Source: an uncultured Eubacteriales bacterium (GTDB taxonomy: Bacteria; Bacillota; Clostridia; Oscillospirales; QAKW01). From it: DNA of 22,600 nucleotides. Positions within the stretch are counted from its first letter, which is position 1, and each line of letters begins with the position of its first letter. A program made the position numbers and the translations under genes. Shown piece after piece: positions 15,847 to 22,600 of the stretch. The stretch covers positions 1 to 22,600 of the forward strand of contig CABULU010000030.1 of assembly GCA_902492505.1 (NCBI GenBank), read 5' to 3'. Below the pieces are notes generated by a model that saw only the letters and a program-made list of their open reading frames with translations, made no database searches and had not been told where the DNA came from.

Positions 15847-16576
15847 GATTATCGCACACAGAGGCTCATCGGGAGATGCCCCCGAAAATACAATGTACGC
15901 ATTCAGAAAAGCCGTTGAAGACGGTGCAGATGCCATTGAAACGGACGTCAGAAAAACAAAGGACGGCGTACTTATAATAATGCACGATTCAACTTTGAAG
16001 CGCGTTGCGGGGGACGATTACGCAGACTTTGACGTAACGCAAAAAACTTACGACGAAATAAAGGACATTGACATCAGTTCGAAAAATTTTCCGAACCTGC
16101 CTGTTCAGCATATTGCAAGGCTGTCGGATCTGCTAAAGCTTGTAAAGGAAACGGGAATAGAGGTCAACATTGAAATTAAGGGCAATCAGAAAACGGACGA
16201 CGGACTGGAATACGACATCGTTGAGATGGTAAAGCAGTACGATGTAGAGGATAAAATATTTTATTCCTGCTTTGACCACACAATACTTGCAAATGTACGC
16301 AAAGCCAATCCCGACGCCAAGGTTGCGCCGCTGTACAGCTCTGCGCTTTATAAGGTACATGACTATGCGAAAACCTTCGGCGCTTTTGCAATACATCCTG
16401 AATTCAAATCCGGTTTTCTTCGCGGTGATTTTAAAGCCGCCCGTGAAGCAGGGCTTGAAATAAATGTCTGGACCGTAAATCATGACGAAGATGCACAGAG
16501 GCTTGTAAAATCAGGTGTGACAGGTCTTATAACCAATTTTCCCAAACAGATTCGCCGCGCAGTTGAACAAATGTAA
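15839..16576 (+). CDS. Glycerophosphodiester phosphodiesterase (GDPD family)
   Basis: A 245-residue cytoplasmic enzyme without a signal peptide. It hydrolyses glycerophosphodiesters, products of phospholipid or lipoteichoic acid breakdown, to glycerol-3-phosphate and an alcohol. The family's catalytic set is present: IAHRGSSGDAPENT with His7 and Arg8, AIETDVR with Glu34 and Asp36, and IIMHDSTLKR with His49. Metal-binding VNIEIKG and the C-terminal NVWTVNHDEDAQRLVKSGV with GLITNFP complete a TIM-barrel of normal length. The start is the ATG at 15839, which has AAAGGAG eight bases upstream; an in-frame ATG at 15818 would place this site inside the coding region. It overlaps the upstream membrane protein gene by eight bases. 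Confidence 0.94.
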   Translation: MVKIIAHRGSSGDAPENTMYAFRKAVEDGADAIETDVRKTKDGVLIIMHDSTLKRVAGDDYADFDVTQKTYDEIKDIDISSKNFPNLPVQHIARLSDLLKLVKETGIEVNIEIKGNQKTDDGLEYDIVEMVKQYDVEDKIFYSCFDHTILANVRKANPDAKVAPLYSSALYKVHDYAKTFGAFAIHPEFKSGFLRGDFKAAREAGLEINVWTVNHDEDAQRLVKSGVTGLITNFPKQIRRAVEQM

Positions 16577-16616
16577 AAATAAACGCGGGAATAATTGCCG
16601 TTTTTTACTGCAAACT

Positions 16617-16651
16617 AATGATACGGCGCTGCGGTGCAGCGCCGTATCATT
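16617..16651 (+). other. Strong intergenic hairpin without a U-tract
   Basis: Perfect 16-bp stem, 16617-16632 with 16636-16651, loop GGT, core GGCGCTGC/GCAGCGCC. The sequence after it is TTAGAATGAGG, which contains the Shine-Dalgarno of the small ORF rather than a run of Ts. It could be an mRNA processing or stabilising element or a poor terminator between the GDPD gene and the lepA group. Confidence 0.7.
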
Positions 16652-16668
16652 TAGAATGAGGTTGCAGT

Positions 16669-16857
16669 ATGAAACGTTTTTTAATGTTTGCCGCCGCAGT
16701 GGCGCTGTGCGCTTTTACGGTATACGCACTATATAAGGTAGATATCAACACTAAAAATATAGCCGGTTTTTTGGACTCGAATGTTTTCTTTGATATTCAA
16801 AGCGAAAACGGACAAACCGTAATAACCATACTAAACGAAAAAATCAGACTGAGGTAA
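16669..16857 (+). CDS. Small membrane-associated protein upstream of lepA
   Basis: A 62-residue product I do not recognise. It begins MKRF and has one hydrophobic segment (LMFAAAVALCAFTVYAL, about residues 5-21). This could be a signal-anchor or signal peptide, followed by a short polar extracytoplasmic stretch ending KIRLR. The case for a real gene is a GAGG Shine-Dalgarno eight bases before ATG, a TAA only two bases before the lepA ATG, and lepA's own Shine-Dalgarno lying in its last codons, which implies translational coupling. It may serve partly as a leader peptide for lepA. It is too short for family assignment. Confidence 0.65.
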   Translation: MKRFLMFAAAVALCAFTVYALYKVDINTKNIAGFLDSNVFFDIQSENGQTVITILNEKIRLR

Positions 16858-16859
16858 AA

Positions 16860-18668
16860 ATGAGCCAAGAAAACATACGTAATTTCTCTATAATTGCACA
16901 TATAGACCACGGAAAAAGCACAATAGCCGACAGACTGCTGGAGCTTTGCAATGCAGTAACAACCCGAGAAATGGAAAATCAACTCCTTGACAACATGGAG
17001 TTGGAGCGCGAACGGGGAATAACGATAAAAGCACGCGCCGTGCATCTTAACTACAAAGCGCTAAACGGCAAAATGTATATGATAAACTTAATAGATACGC
17101 CCGGACATGTGGATTTCAACTATGAGGTTTCCCGCGCGCTTGCCGCCTGTGAGGGTGCCGTGCTCGTTGTCGATGCCTCGCAGGGTATAGAGGCACAGAC
17201 TCTTGCCAATACATACATTGCCATTGACAACAATTTGGAGCTTGTGCCGGTTATCAATAAAATCGACTTGCCGGCTGCCGATCCCGCAAGATGTATACAC
17301 GAAATCGAAGATATAATCGGCATACCCGCAGAGGATGCACCGCAGGTATCCGCCAAAATGAATATCAACATGCAATCCGTTTTGGAAGCGGTTGTTAATA
17401 ATATCCCCGCGCCGGCAGGAGACGAAAACGCCGCGCTGTCCGCACTCATTTTTGACAGCTTTTACGACAGCTACAAAGGGGTTATCGTATATATCCGAAT
17501 GATGGACGGCACACTTAAAACAGGCGACAGGATTAAAATGATGGCAACGGGCGCCGAGTTTGAGGTGGTTGAATGCGGATTTATGCGACCGCTCGGTCTG
17601 GAACAGACGGGAGTATTGCGTGCCGGTGATGTCGGATACTTTACTGCCTCTATCAAAAATGTTGAAAACACACGTGTAGGAGATACCGTTACCCACGCCG
17701 ACAAGCCCTGTTCCGCTCCGCTGGCAGGATATAAGGAATGTACGCCGATGGTATTTTCCGGTATATATCCCGCCGACGGCGCAAAGTACGATGACTTGAA
17801 AGATGCACTTGCAAAACTCAAGCTGAACGACGCGTCGTTCATGTTCGAGCCGGAAACATCGGCAGCGCTCGGATTCGGATTTCGCTGCGGATTTTTGGGT
17901 CTTTTGCACATGGAGATTATTCAGGAGCGCATCGAGCGCGAATTTATGCTGGATATTATCACGACGGCACCGTCCGTTTCATACCATATTAAATACACAG
18001 ACGGAAAATGTGAATATATTTCAAACCCGACAAATTATCCCGACCCTGCGCTGATTGCCGAAACGTCGGAGCCGTACGTAAATGCGGATATAATCGCACC
18101 CGAAGAGTTCGTGGGAAACATAATGGAGCTTTGCCAGGAGCGCCGCGGCATATTTAAAAATATGACATATATAGACACAGGGCGTGTAAACATTCATTAT
18201 GAGCTTCCGCTGGGCGAAATTATATATGACTTTTTCGATACACTCAAATCGCGCACGCGCGGTTACGCCTCTCTCGATTATGAGCTGTCAGATTATAAAC
18301 CGTCCAAGCTTGTAAAGCTGGATATCCTTCTGAGCGGTGAAATCGTAGACGCGCTTTCATTCATAGTTCATACCGACAAGGCTTACCCGCGGGCAAGAAA
18401 AATGGCCCAAAAGCTGAAAGAACATATCCCGCGCCAGCTTTTCGAGATACCGATACAGGCAGCGGTAGGCGGCAAAATTATTGCGCGCGAAACCGTGAAA
18501 GCTTTGCGCAAAGACGTACTTGCAAAATGCTACGGCGGTGATATCACAAGGAAGAAAAAACTGCTTGAAAAACAAAAGGAAGGCAAAAAACGCATGAGAA
18601 GCCTCGGCAGCGTGGAGGTGCCGCAGGAGGCATTCATGGCTGTTCTAAAGCTGGACAGCGATAAATAA
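16860..18668 (+). CDS. lepA: Elongation factor 4 (LepA), back-translocating GTPase
   Basis: A 602-residue translational GTPase of the standard LepA length. G1 is AHIDHGKST (13-21), G3 is DTPGH (79-83) and G4 is NKID (133-136); elongation-factor domains II, III and V follow. The LepA-specific C-terminal domain is recognisable from YGGDITRKKKLLEKQKEGKK and the terminal MRSLGSVEVPQEAFMAVLK. LepA binds ribosomes and has been implicated in remobilising stalled ones and in ribosome assembly. It starts two bases after the small ORF, with GAGG five bases from the ATG. The QueT-type gene follows after 28 bases without a terminator, so the three appear co-transcribed. Confidence 0.98.
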   Translation: MSQENIRNFSIIAHIDHGKSTIADRLLELCNAVTTREMENQLLDNMELERERGITIKARAVHLNYKALNGKMYMINLIDTPGHVDFNYEVSRALAACEGAVLVVDASQGIEAQTLANTYIAIDNNLELVPVINKIDLPAADPARCIHEIEDIIGIPAEDAPQVSAKMNINMQSVLEAVVNNIPAPAGDENAALSALIFDSFYDSYKGVIVYIRMMDGTLKTGDRIKMMATGAEFEVVECGFMRPLGLEQTGVLRAGDVGYFTASIKNVENTRVGDTVTHADKPCSAPLAGYKECTPMVFSGIYPADGAKYDDLKDALAKLKLNDASFMFEPETSAALGFGFRCGFLGLLHMEIIQERIEREFMLDIITTAPSVSYHIKYTDGKCEYISNPTNYPDPALIAETSEPYVNADIIAPEEFVGNIMELCQERRGIFKNMTYIDTGRVNIHYELPLGEIIYDFFDTLKSRTRGYASLDYELSDYKPSKLVKLDILLSGEIVDALSFIVHTDKAYPRARKMAQKLKEHIPRQLFEIPIQAAVGGKIIARETVKALRKDVLAKCYGGDITRKKKLLEKQKEGKKRMRSLGSVEVPQEAFMAVLKLDSDK

Positions 18669-18696
18669 CGTCCATTTTTATACAGGGTATTATAAT

Positions 18697-19176
18697 ATGA
18701 CAATATCAGTAAAAGGAATAACGACAAGCGCTGTAATTGCAGCGGCATACGTTGTGCTTACACTGCCGTTTGCTTCGGTAGGCTTCGGTCCCGTACAGTT
18801 TCGCATTGCAGAGGTATTCACTGTTTTACCGTTTCTGTCGCCATATGCAATTTTAGGAAATTTTATAGGCTGCTTTGTATCAAATATGTTGTTTTCAACA
18901 CCGCTTGATATGGTAGTAGGCAGTCTTGCAACACTTTTAGCGGCATTTCTTACATATAAATGCAAAAACGTATATACAGCGGCTCTGCCGCCTGTTATAG
19001 TAAACGCTCTTATTATAGGCACAATGCTTGCCGTAATCAGCGACGGATTTACGCCTATATTGCTTTTAAGCTATATAGGAAGCATAGCTCTGTCGCAGTT
19101 TATTGTCTGCTTTGTTTTGGGAATACCGTTTATAAAGCTTTTGCAAAGATATAAACTGGACAAGCTTATGAAATAA
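18697..19176 (+). CDS. queT: QueT-family transporter (predicted queuosine-precursor ECF S component)
   Basis: A 159-residue membrane protein with about five or six helices. It contains the family's signature around VGFGPVQFRIAEVFTVLPFL (residues 27-46) and GNFIGCFVSNMLFSTPLDMVVGSLATLLAA, and has the usual length. QueT proteins are substrate-binding components of energy-coupling-factor transporters and are predicted to import queuosine precursors such as preQ1. They work with the shared EcfAA'T module, which is not in this window. Many queT genes have a preQ1 riboswitch, but only 28 bases separate this ATG from the lepA stop, leaving no room outside lepA. A weak AGGG lies nine bases before the ATG. 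The gene is expressed most likely by readthrough from lepA and ends at a hairpin shared with the convergent ABC operon. Confidence 0.88.
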   Translation: MTISVKGITTSAVIAAAYVVLTLPFASVGFGPVQFRIAEVFTVLPFLSPYAILGNFIGCFVSNMLFSTPLDMVVGSLATLLAAFLTYKCKNVYTAALPPVIVNALIIGTMLAVISDGFTPILLLSYIGSIALSQFIVCFVLGIPFIKLLQRYKLDKLMK

Positions 19177-19184
19177 TATAAAAC

Positions 19185-19217
19185 AACAGGAGTAACCGAA
19201 AAACAGTTACTCCTGTT
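19185..19217. terminator. Bidirectional terminator between queT and the ABC ATPase gene
   Basis: Perfect 12-bp stem, AACAGGAGTAAC (19185-19196) with GTTACTCCTGTT (19206-19217), loop of nine bases. The plus strand continues TATTTTAATT and the minus strand GTTTTATATT, so both convergent transcripts can end here. The stop codon of the ABC ATPase gene overlaps the right arm. Confidence 0.8.
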
Positions 19218-19773
19218 ATTTTAATTCAATTATTTTATCGGCTATATATATATCCCCGTCATCATGTGTGACAAACATAACCTGACGTCCGTCCGCCGCC
19301 AAAAGCTCAAGCATACACCTGCGGTTTTCGGCATCCAGTGCGGAAAAAGGCTCGTCCAGCAGCAGAAGCTCTCCATCATAGGCAAGAGCACGCGCAAAAG
19401 ACACGCGCTGTTTCATACCTCCCGACAGCTGACCCGGATACTTATCAAATTCGCTTATTCCGACGCTTTCAAGAATCCTTTCGGCATAGCCGGAATTTTT
19501 GTCACAGTCATGCAATACCGCCGTTATGTTCTCCCGTGCGGTAAGCCACGGAAAAAGCCGCGGTTCCTGAAACATAACCGAAATTTTTTTATCACAGACA
19601 AAGCGACCCTTGCACGGCTTTACAATTCCGGCGGCAACCGACAAAAGAGTTGTTTTGCCGCATCCCGACGGTCCCTTTACGACAATTATGCGGCTTTCGG
19701 AAAGCTCCGCACTGAAACCGTCCAATACTGTTTTATCTCCGTATTTTACCGTTACGTTCTCAAAGCACAACAT
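19216..19773 (-). CDS. ABC transporter ATP-binding protein, NitT/TauT type
   Basis: At 185 residues this ATPase is short for a family usually 230-260 long, but every motif is intact: Walker A GPSGCGKTT (34-42), Q-loop Gln69 (VMFQEPRLFPW, the form typical of nitrate/sulfonate/thiamine-precursor importers), signature LSGGMKQR (116-123), Walker B LLLLDEP (136-142) and switch His170 (THDDGD). The missing length is mostly at the C-terminus after the switch. It would energise the permease encoded three bases upstream, in an importer with the lipoprotein encoded before that. No strong Shine-Dalgarno precedes the ATG, so coupling to the permease gene is likely. The substrate is unknown. Confidence 0.93.
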   Translation of the reverse strand: MLCFENVTVKYGDKTVLDGFSAELSESRIIVVKGPSGCGKTTLLSVAAGIVKPCKGRFVCDKKISVMFQEPRLFPWLTARENITAVLHDCDKNSGYAERILESVGISEFDKYPGQLSGGMKQRVSFARALAYDGELLLLDEPFSALDAENRRCMLELLAADGRQVMFVTHDDGDIYIADKIIELK

Positions 19774-19776
19774 TGT

Positions 19777-20532
19777 TTACACGCCCTGCCTTTCATAACG
19801 CCTGCCTGCCCGTGAAAGAGCGGCACAGATTACATTTTCTATAATTACGCTTAAGACTATTACAACTGCGCTCCATGCAAACAGATCGGTAGTTTCAAGA
19901 TACATTTTGCTGCCGTAAATCATTTTGCCGATGGAAACGGCCGGCACAGCCAGAACCTCTGCAGCAACGCCCGCTTTCCATGCAAGCCCCAGCGACGAGC
20001 GGCAGGCAGACAAAAAATACGGAAAAACAGACGGTATGTATAAAATCCGTATCTTTTTCCAAAAACCAAAGCCAAAGCTGCGGCAAACCTGCAAAAGACC
20101 GCGGTCAATCGCAAATATTCCCCCGCTGACATTGGAGTGTACAACGGGCAGAGCAATAAGAACCGTTATAAAAATCGGCAGAATATTGCGGTCAAGCCAC
20201 AAAAGCGCAAGCATTATAAACGACGCAACCGGAGTAGCCTTGACAATATTTATCGCCGGCGCTATAACGGCGCGCGCAAGACTGAAGCGGCAGCAAACAA
20301 CCGCAGTAAGTACACCCAAAACCAATGCGGCAAAAATACCGAGCAATATACGCAAAAGCGATATCCCTGCCGTCTGCCAAAACTGTGATGTTCCGCTCAA
20401 ATCGACAAGCCGTTTTGCAACGCTCACCGGACCGGGCAGCAAAAGCGGACTGGCAACCGCAATCGAAGCTGCCTGCCAGACCGCCAGCCAAAACAGTGCA
20501 GATATTAAATTTACAATAAGTTTTTTTTTCAA
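19777..20532 (-). CDS. ABC transporter permease, NitT/TauT (SsuC/ThiX-like) type
   Basis: A 251-residue inner-membrane protein with about six helices and the binding-protein-dependent permease motif SFGFGFWKKIRILYIPSVFP, the loop that docks onto the ATPase. The N-terminal LLLPGPVSVAKRL is also typical of the SsuC/TauC/ThiX group. The start codon is TTG at 20530-20532, directly after the stop codon of the substrate-binding protein gene, with AGGA three bases before it. No better start is visible. The TTG is followed by nine consecutive A residues (codons 2-4), a homopolymer that could slip. It forms a three-gene importer with its neighbours. Confidence 0.93.
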   Translation of the reverse strand: MKKKLIVNLISALFWLAVWQAASIAVASPLLLPGPVSVAKRLVDLSGTSQFWQTAGISLLRILLGIFAALVLGVLTAVVCCRFSLARAVIAPAINIVKATPVASFIMLALLWLDRNILPIFITVLIALPVVHSNVSGGIFAIDRGLLQVCRSFGFGFWKKIRILYIPSVFPYFLSACRSSLGLAWKAGVAAEVLAVPAVSIGKMIYGSKMYLETTDLFAWSAVVIVLSVIIENVICAALSRAGRRYERQGV

Positions 20533-21519
20533 CTATCCTAAATAGTAAATATCATCAGAAGGCACAGCACCGCCGACAGATTTTGAGTCGGCATCAAACA
20601 TTATATTAAAGAAAGTACTCAGCGATTTTTTCATGCTGTCCCCTGAAATATAGCACAGATTACAGCCAGGTATCGCCTTTTGGGCAACTGCAGCTTTCTC
20701 AAAAATTCCGTGCTCGGCAATCATTTCGGATGCCTCCTTGGGATTTTCGTTTACAAATGTGACAGACGCACTGTACTCCTCCAAAAATTTATTGAGTTCA
20801 TTCGGATTTTCCTCGGCAAATTTCTTGGAAACCACAATACAGCCCTGCATGAGCGAATCCTTTTGAGCAACCTTATCCCATTCGGCAGTCAGGTCAAGCG
20901 CCGTGTTCAGTTTATCATTTGCCGATTTTGCTATTGTAACCATCGGTTCGGGAAGAACCGCAAGCTCAACCTTACCGCTTGCAACCGCTGTACGCTGGTC
21001 TGCAGGGGCATTATAGGTGAAATCAAGAGTTATATCCTCTCCCACCTTCAAACCGTTTTTCTCACAGAGATAAGCTGTGATATACTCAGGATTGGAGCCC
21101 TGACCGGGGACATAAAGAGTTTTGCCCTTGAGATCTGAAAAGCTCTTTACTGTATCACCGTTTTCAACAACATACAAAACACCGAGAGTATTTACAGCCG
21201 CGACCTTAACTCCGCCCTGCGTTTTATTATAAACCACAGCCGCAGCGTTTGTAGGCAGTGCGGCGATATCGACGCTTCCGTTTATAAGTGCGGCATTGAC
21301 GGCAGATGCGTCACTCTCTACAGAAAACTTATAGTTAAGTGCGGCGGTACCGTTCTTACTGTCGTCAATGAGCTTTGCAGCCCCAAAACCCGTTGTGCCG
21401 TTCAGCACCATAACAGAGATTTCCTTTTCAGCATCATACGCCGGCGCTTTTTCAGCACATGATACAAGCGAAAGTGCCATAACCAATACGGTTATAATCA
21501 AAAACAGTCTCTTTTTCAT
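20533..21519 (-). CDS. ABC transporter substrate-binding lipoprotein (NMT1/SsuA-like)
   Basis: A 328-residue exported protein. Residues 1-20 are a lipoprotein signal peptide and LVSC gives the lipobox with Cys21 as the lipidated residue. The mature part resembles periplasmic-binding proteins of the NitT/TauT and thiamine-precursor (THI5/NMT1) group. Recognisable segments are NGSVDIAALPTNAAAVVYNKT, VVENGDTVKSFSDLKGKTLYVPG, the ADQRTAVASGKVELAVLPEP stretch and EENPNELNKFLEEY. It should capture a small, probably anionic or heterocyclic, solute for the permease; the ligand cannot be told. AGGAGG lies eight bases before ATG, and the regulator gene ends 12 bases upstream, so all four genes form one operon. 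Confidence 0.92.
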   Translation of the reverse strand: MKKRLFLIITVLVMALSLVSCAEKAPAYDAEKEISVMVLNGTTGFGAAKLIDDSKNGTAALNYKFSVESDASAVNAALINGSVDIAALPTNAAAVVYNKTQGGVKVAAVNTLGVLYVVENGDTVKSFSDLKGKTLYVPGQGSNPEYITAYLCEKNGLKVGEDITLDFTYNAPADQRTAVASGKVELAVLPEPMVTIAKSANDKLNTALDLTAEWDKVAQKDSLMQGCIVVSKKFAEENPNELNKFLEEYSASVTFVNENPKEASEMIAEHGIFEKAAVAQKAIPGCNLCYISGDSMKKSLSTFFNIMFDADSKSVGGAVPSDDIYYLG

Positions 21520-21531
21520 TTCAATTTCCTC

Positions 21532-22176
21532 CTAATATCTTTCAATTATATTTTGACGGTTGAGTATTGTTATATCATTACCGTCCCGTAAAATACATCC
21601 GTCAGACACCATCTTATCGAGCGCACGGTAAAGAGATGCCCGGCCGATACCGAGCATATCGGAAACAGATGTAAGATTAACGGGCAGGCGCAGTCTGTCC
21701 TCTCCGAACGAATCAAGAAACAGCGCAAGCTTTCGTTCCGCACTGCCGGCAGTAAGATAGGTTATTTTTTTATTGAGATAACCTATCCTTCCGCTTAAAA
21801 ACGAAATATAACCGTACATAAACGAACTGTCGTTTTCAAGCATATACCGCACTGTTTCTTCATCAAAAAACAGAACCTGCGACTCACCTTTGGAAAAAAC
21901 GCGGCTTATCTGTCTTTCCGTTGCAAAAAGCCCCGCGACACCGCATACCTCACAGCTGCCGATTCTGCGCAAAAGCAGCCGACGACGACTGTCACTCGAA
22001 TATGCATTTGCGCTGCCGCTAAGCAAAACCGCAAGACTTTTGCAAATCTCAATTTCCTGACCAGAACTGTATCTTGCAGTCCGCGCGTTTTTAAGCGCAT
22101 AAAGCAAAATATCGCTTTTTATATCCGCAAACAATCGAACCTTTTTAATTTTTACAAGATACTTTTGTTCTTCCAT
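21532..22176 (-). CDS. Crp/Fnr-family transcriptional regulator
   Basis: A 214-residue protein with an N-terminal cyclic-nucleotide-binding-like beta domain (about 1-110), a long dimerisation helix (113-140) and a C-terminal helix-turn-helix at about 169-191 (TSVSDMLGIGRASLYRALDKM). The phosphate-binding cassette of true cAMP receptors (GE...RSA) is replaced by IGSCEVCGVAGLF, so cAMP is unlikely to be the ligand. Cysteines at 45, 75, 78 and 194 include a C-x2-C pair that could bind metal, redox or a cluster, but the FNR N-terminal cysteine cluster is absent. The start is the ATG at 22176 with GAGG six bases upstream; the longer frame to 22317 would run through the promoter. It heads the ABC importer operon and probably controls it. 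Confidence 0.9.
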   Translation of the reverse strand: MEEQKYLVKIKKVRLFADIKSDILLYALKNARTARYSSGQEIEICKSLAVLLSGSANAYSSDSRRRLLLRRIGSCEVCGVAGLFATERQISRVFSKGESQVLFFDEETVRYMLENDSSFMYGYISFLSGRIGYLNKKITYLTAGSAERKLALFLDSFGEDRLRLPVNLTSVSDMLGIGRASLYRALDKMVSDGCILRDGNDITILNRQNIIERY

Positions 22177-22212
22177 TCTCAACCTCAAAATTGTATCATA
22201 TGAGACATATAT

Positions 22213-22241
22213 ATAATAATACCAAATAAGTCGTTTGTCAA
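22213..22241 (-). promoter_or_regulatory. Sigma-A promoter of the Crp/Fnr regulator-ABC importer operon
   Basis: Minus-strand TTGACA (22236-22241), 17 bases, TATTAT (22213-22218). The leader to the ATG at 22176 would be about 30 bases. Its -35 lies two bases from the -35 of the opposite promoter. Confidence 0.75.
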
Positions 22242-22248
22242 TATTGAC
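22237..22248. promoter_or_regulatory. Palindrome overlapping both divergent -35 boxes, possible operator
   Basis: GTCAATATTGAC is a perfect 12-bp inverted repeat that includes most of both -35 hexamers (TGTCAA and TTGACT). It may be a binding site for the adjacent Crp/Fnr-like regulator, or may simply arise from two consensus -35 boxes placed head to head. Confidence 0.5.
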
Positions 22249-22272
22249 TTGATAAAATTTAAGAGATATAAT
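22244..22272 (+). promoter_or_regulatory. Sigma-A promoter of the EamA transporter gene
   Basis: TTGACT (22244-22249), 17 bases, TATAAT (22267-22272): eleven of twelve consensus positions. Only seven bases separate the -10 from the ATG at 22280, so transcription should begin at or within a base or two of the start codon. Confidence 0.75.
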
Positions 22273-22279
22273 ATTCAGC

Positions 22280-22600
22280 ATGAAAATAAACAGAAAAACA
22301 AAGGGAATAATCTGCATTATCGCAGCAGCGTTCGGCTTTTCGCTGATGTCGGTTTTCGTACGGCTTGCGGGAGACCTGCCGTCTTTTCAAAAGGCATTTT
22401 TCAGAAACTTAATCGCACTTATTTTTATGGCAGGCGCGCTTTTTAAAAAGAAATCAGGTTTTTTGCCGCAAAAAGGCAACGGGCTTTACCTGCTGGGACG
22501 CTCACTGTTCGGCACGATCGGAATTATATGCAATTTCTACGCAATAGACAGGCTGGTACTTGCCGACGCCAATATGTTAAACAAGCTTTCTCCGTTTTTT
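22280..22600 (+). CDS. EamA/DMT-family transporter, 5' part only
   Basis: The frame is open to the right edge, giving the first 107 codons. The product starts MKINRKTKGIICIIAAAFG and shows the first helices of the drug/metabolite transporter superfamily: a first helix with the FGFSLMSVFVRLAG segment, a second preceded by FQKAFFRNLIALIFMAG, and later LGRSLFGTIGIICNFYAID followed by LADANMLNKLSPFF. This order is typical of EamA permeases, which have ten helices and export metabolites or amino acids. There is no Shine-Dalgarno before ATG, and the promoter -10 ends seven bases away, so the mRNA is probably leaderless. It is divergent from the Crp/Fnr-like regulator gene, with a shared palindrome between them. 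Confidence 0.85.
   Translation, partial: MKINRKTKGIICIIAAAFGFSLMSVFVRLAGDLPSFQKAFFRNLIALIFMAGALFKKKSGFLPQKGNGLYLLGRSLFGTIGIICNFYAIDRLVLADANMLNKLSPFF

Noticed and set aside
18669..18696. Possible preQ1 riboswitch or separate promoter before queT
   Set aside because: Only 28 bases lie between lepA and queT, with no stem-loop. A TATAAT abuts the ATG but has no -35 at the right distance.
22231..22254. FNR box (TTGAT-N4-ATCAA) near the Crp/Fnr-like gene
   Set aside because: The palindrome GTCAATATTGAC does not have the FNR half-site order or spacing, and the regulator lacks FNR cluster cysteines.
22177..22317. Longer N-terminus of the Crp/Fnr-like regulator
   Set aside because: The extra 47 codons would run across the consensus promoter and the divergent palindrome, and give a hydrophobic segment foreign to the family; GAGG favours the ATG at 22176.

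Overview
The window looks like chromosomal DNA of an anaerobic Firmicute of class Clostridia, probably near Oscillospirales/Ruminococcaceae. This is inferred from a Spo0A-family regulator, an SLH-domain surface protein, a QueT-type transporter, AT-rich intergenic DNA, consensus sigma-A promoters and clear Shine-Dalgarno sites. I see no rRNA, tRNA, CRISPR array, insertion sequence or phage gene. No gene-free stretch exceeds 300 bases.

Left part (1-6210): the 3' end of an endonuclease/exonuclease/phosphatase-fold gene, then a MATE efflux pump (+). A 40-base perfect palindrome separates it from a leftward drug-export operon: a MarR regulator followed by two ABC exporter half-transporters. The two nucleotide-binding domains have complementary defects typical of heterodimeric exporters. 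The operon has a consensus promoter and, just downstream of it, a 20-bp inverted repeat that fits a MarR operator.

Middle (6176-11431): a leftward, tightly packed set of trpS, a WecA/TagO-like glycan initiator, UDP-GlcNAc 2-epimerase, a membrane-anchored phosphodiester glycosidase and a Spo0A-family regulator. The regulator's receiver domain has lost several phosphorylation-site residues, and a terminator follows it. I regard this as the most interesting locus, since it may link an unusual Spo0A-type regulator to envelope polymer synthesis. Upstream lie an SLH-domain secreted protein and prfB (release factor 2, without the usual frameshift), each with its own promoter.

Right part (14877-22600): a rightward run of an unrecognised membrane protein, a glycerophosphodiester phosphodiesterase, a 62-residue membrane-associated peptide, lepA and a QueT-family transporter. 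A shared hairpin then separates it from a leftward operon: a Crp/Fnr-like regulator, a lipoprotein substrate-binding protein, a permease and an ATPase of the NitT/TauT type. The regulator gene is divergent from an EamA transporter gene cut by the right edge. Their two promoters share a palindrome covering both -35 boxes, and the EamA mRNA appears leaderless.
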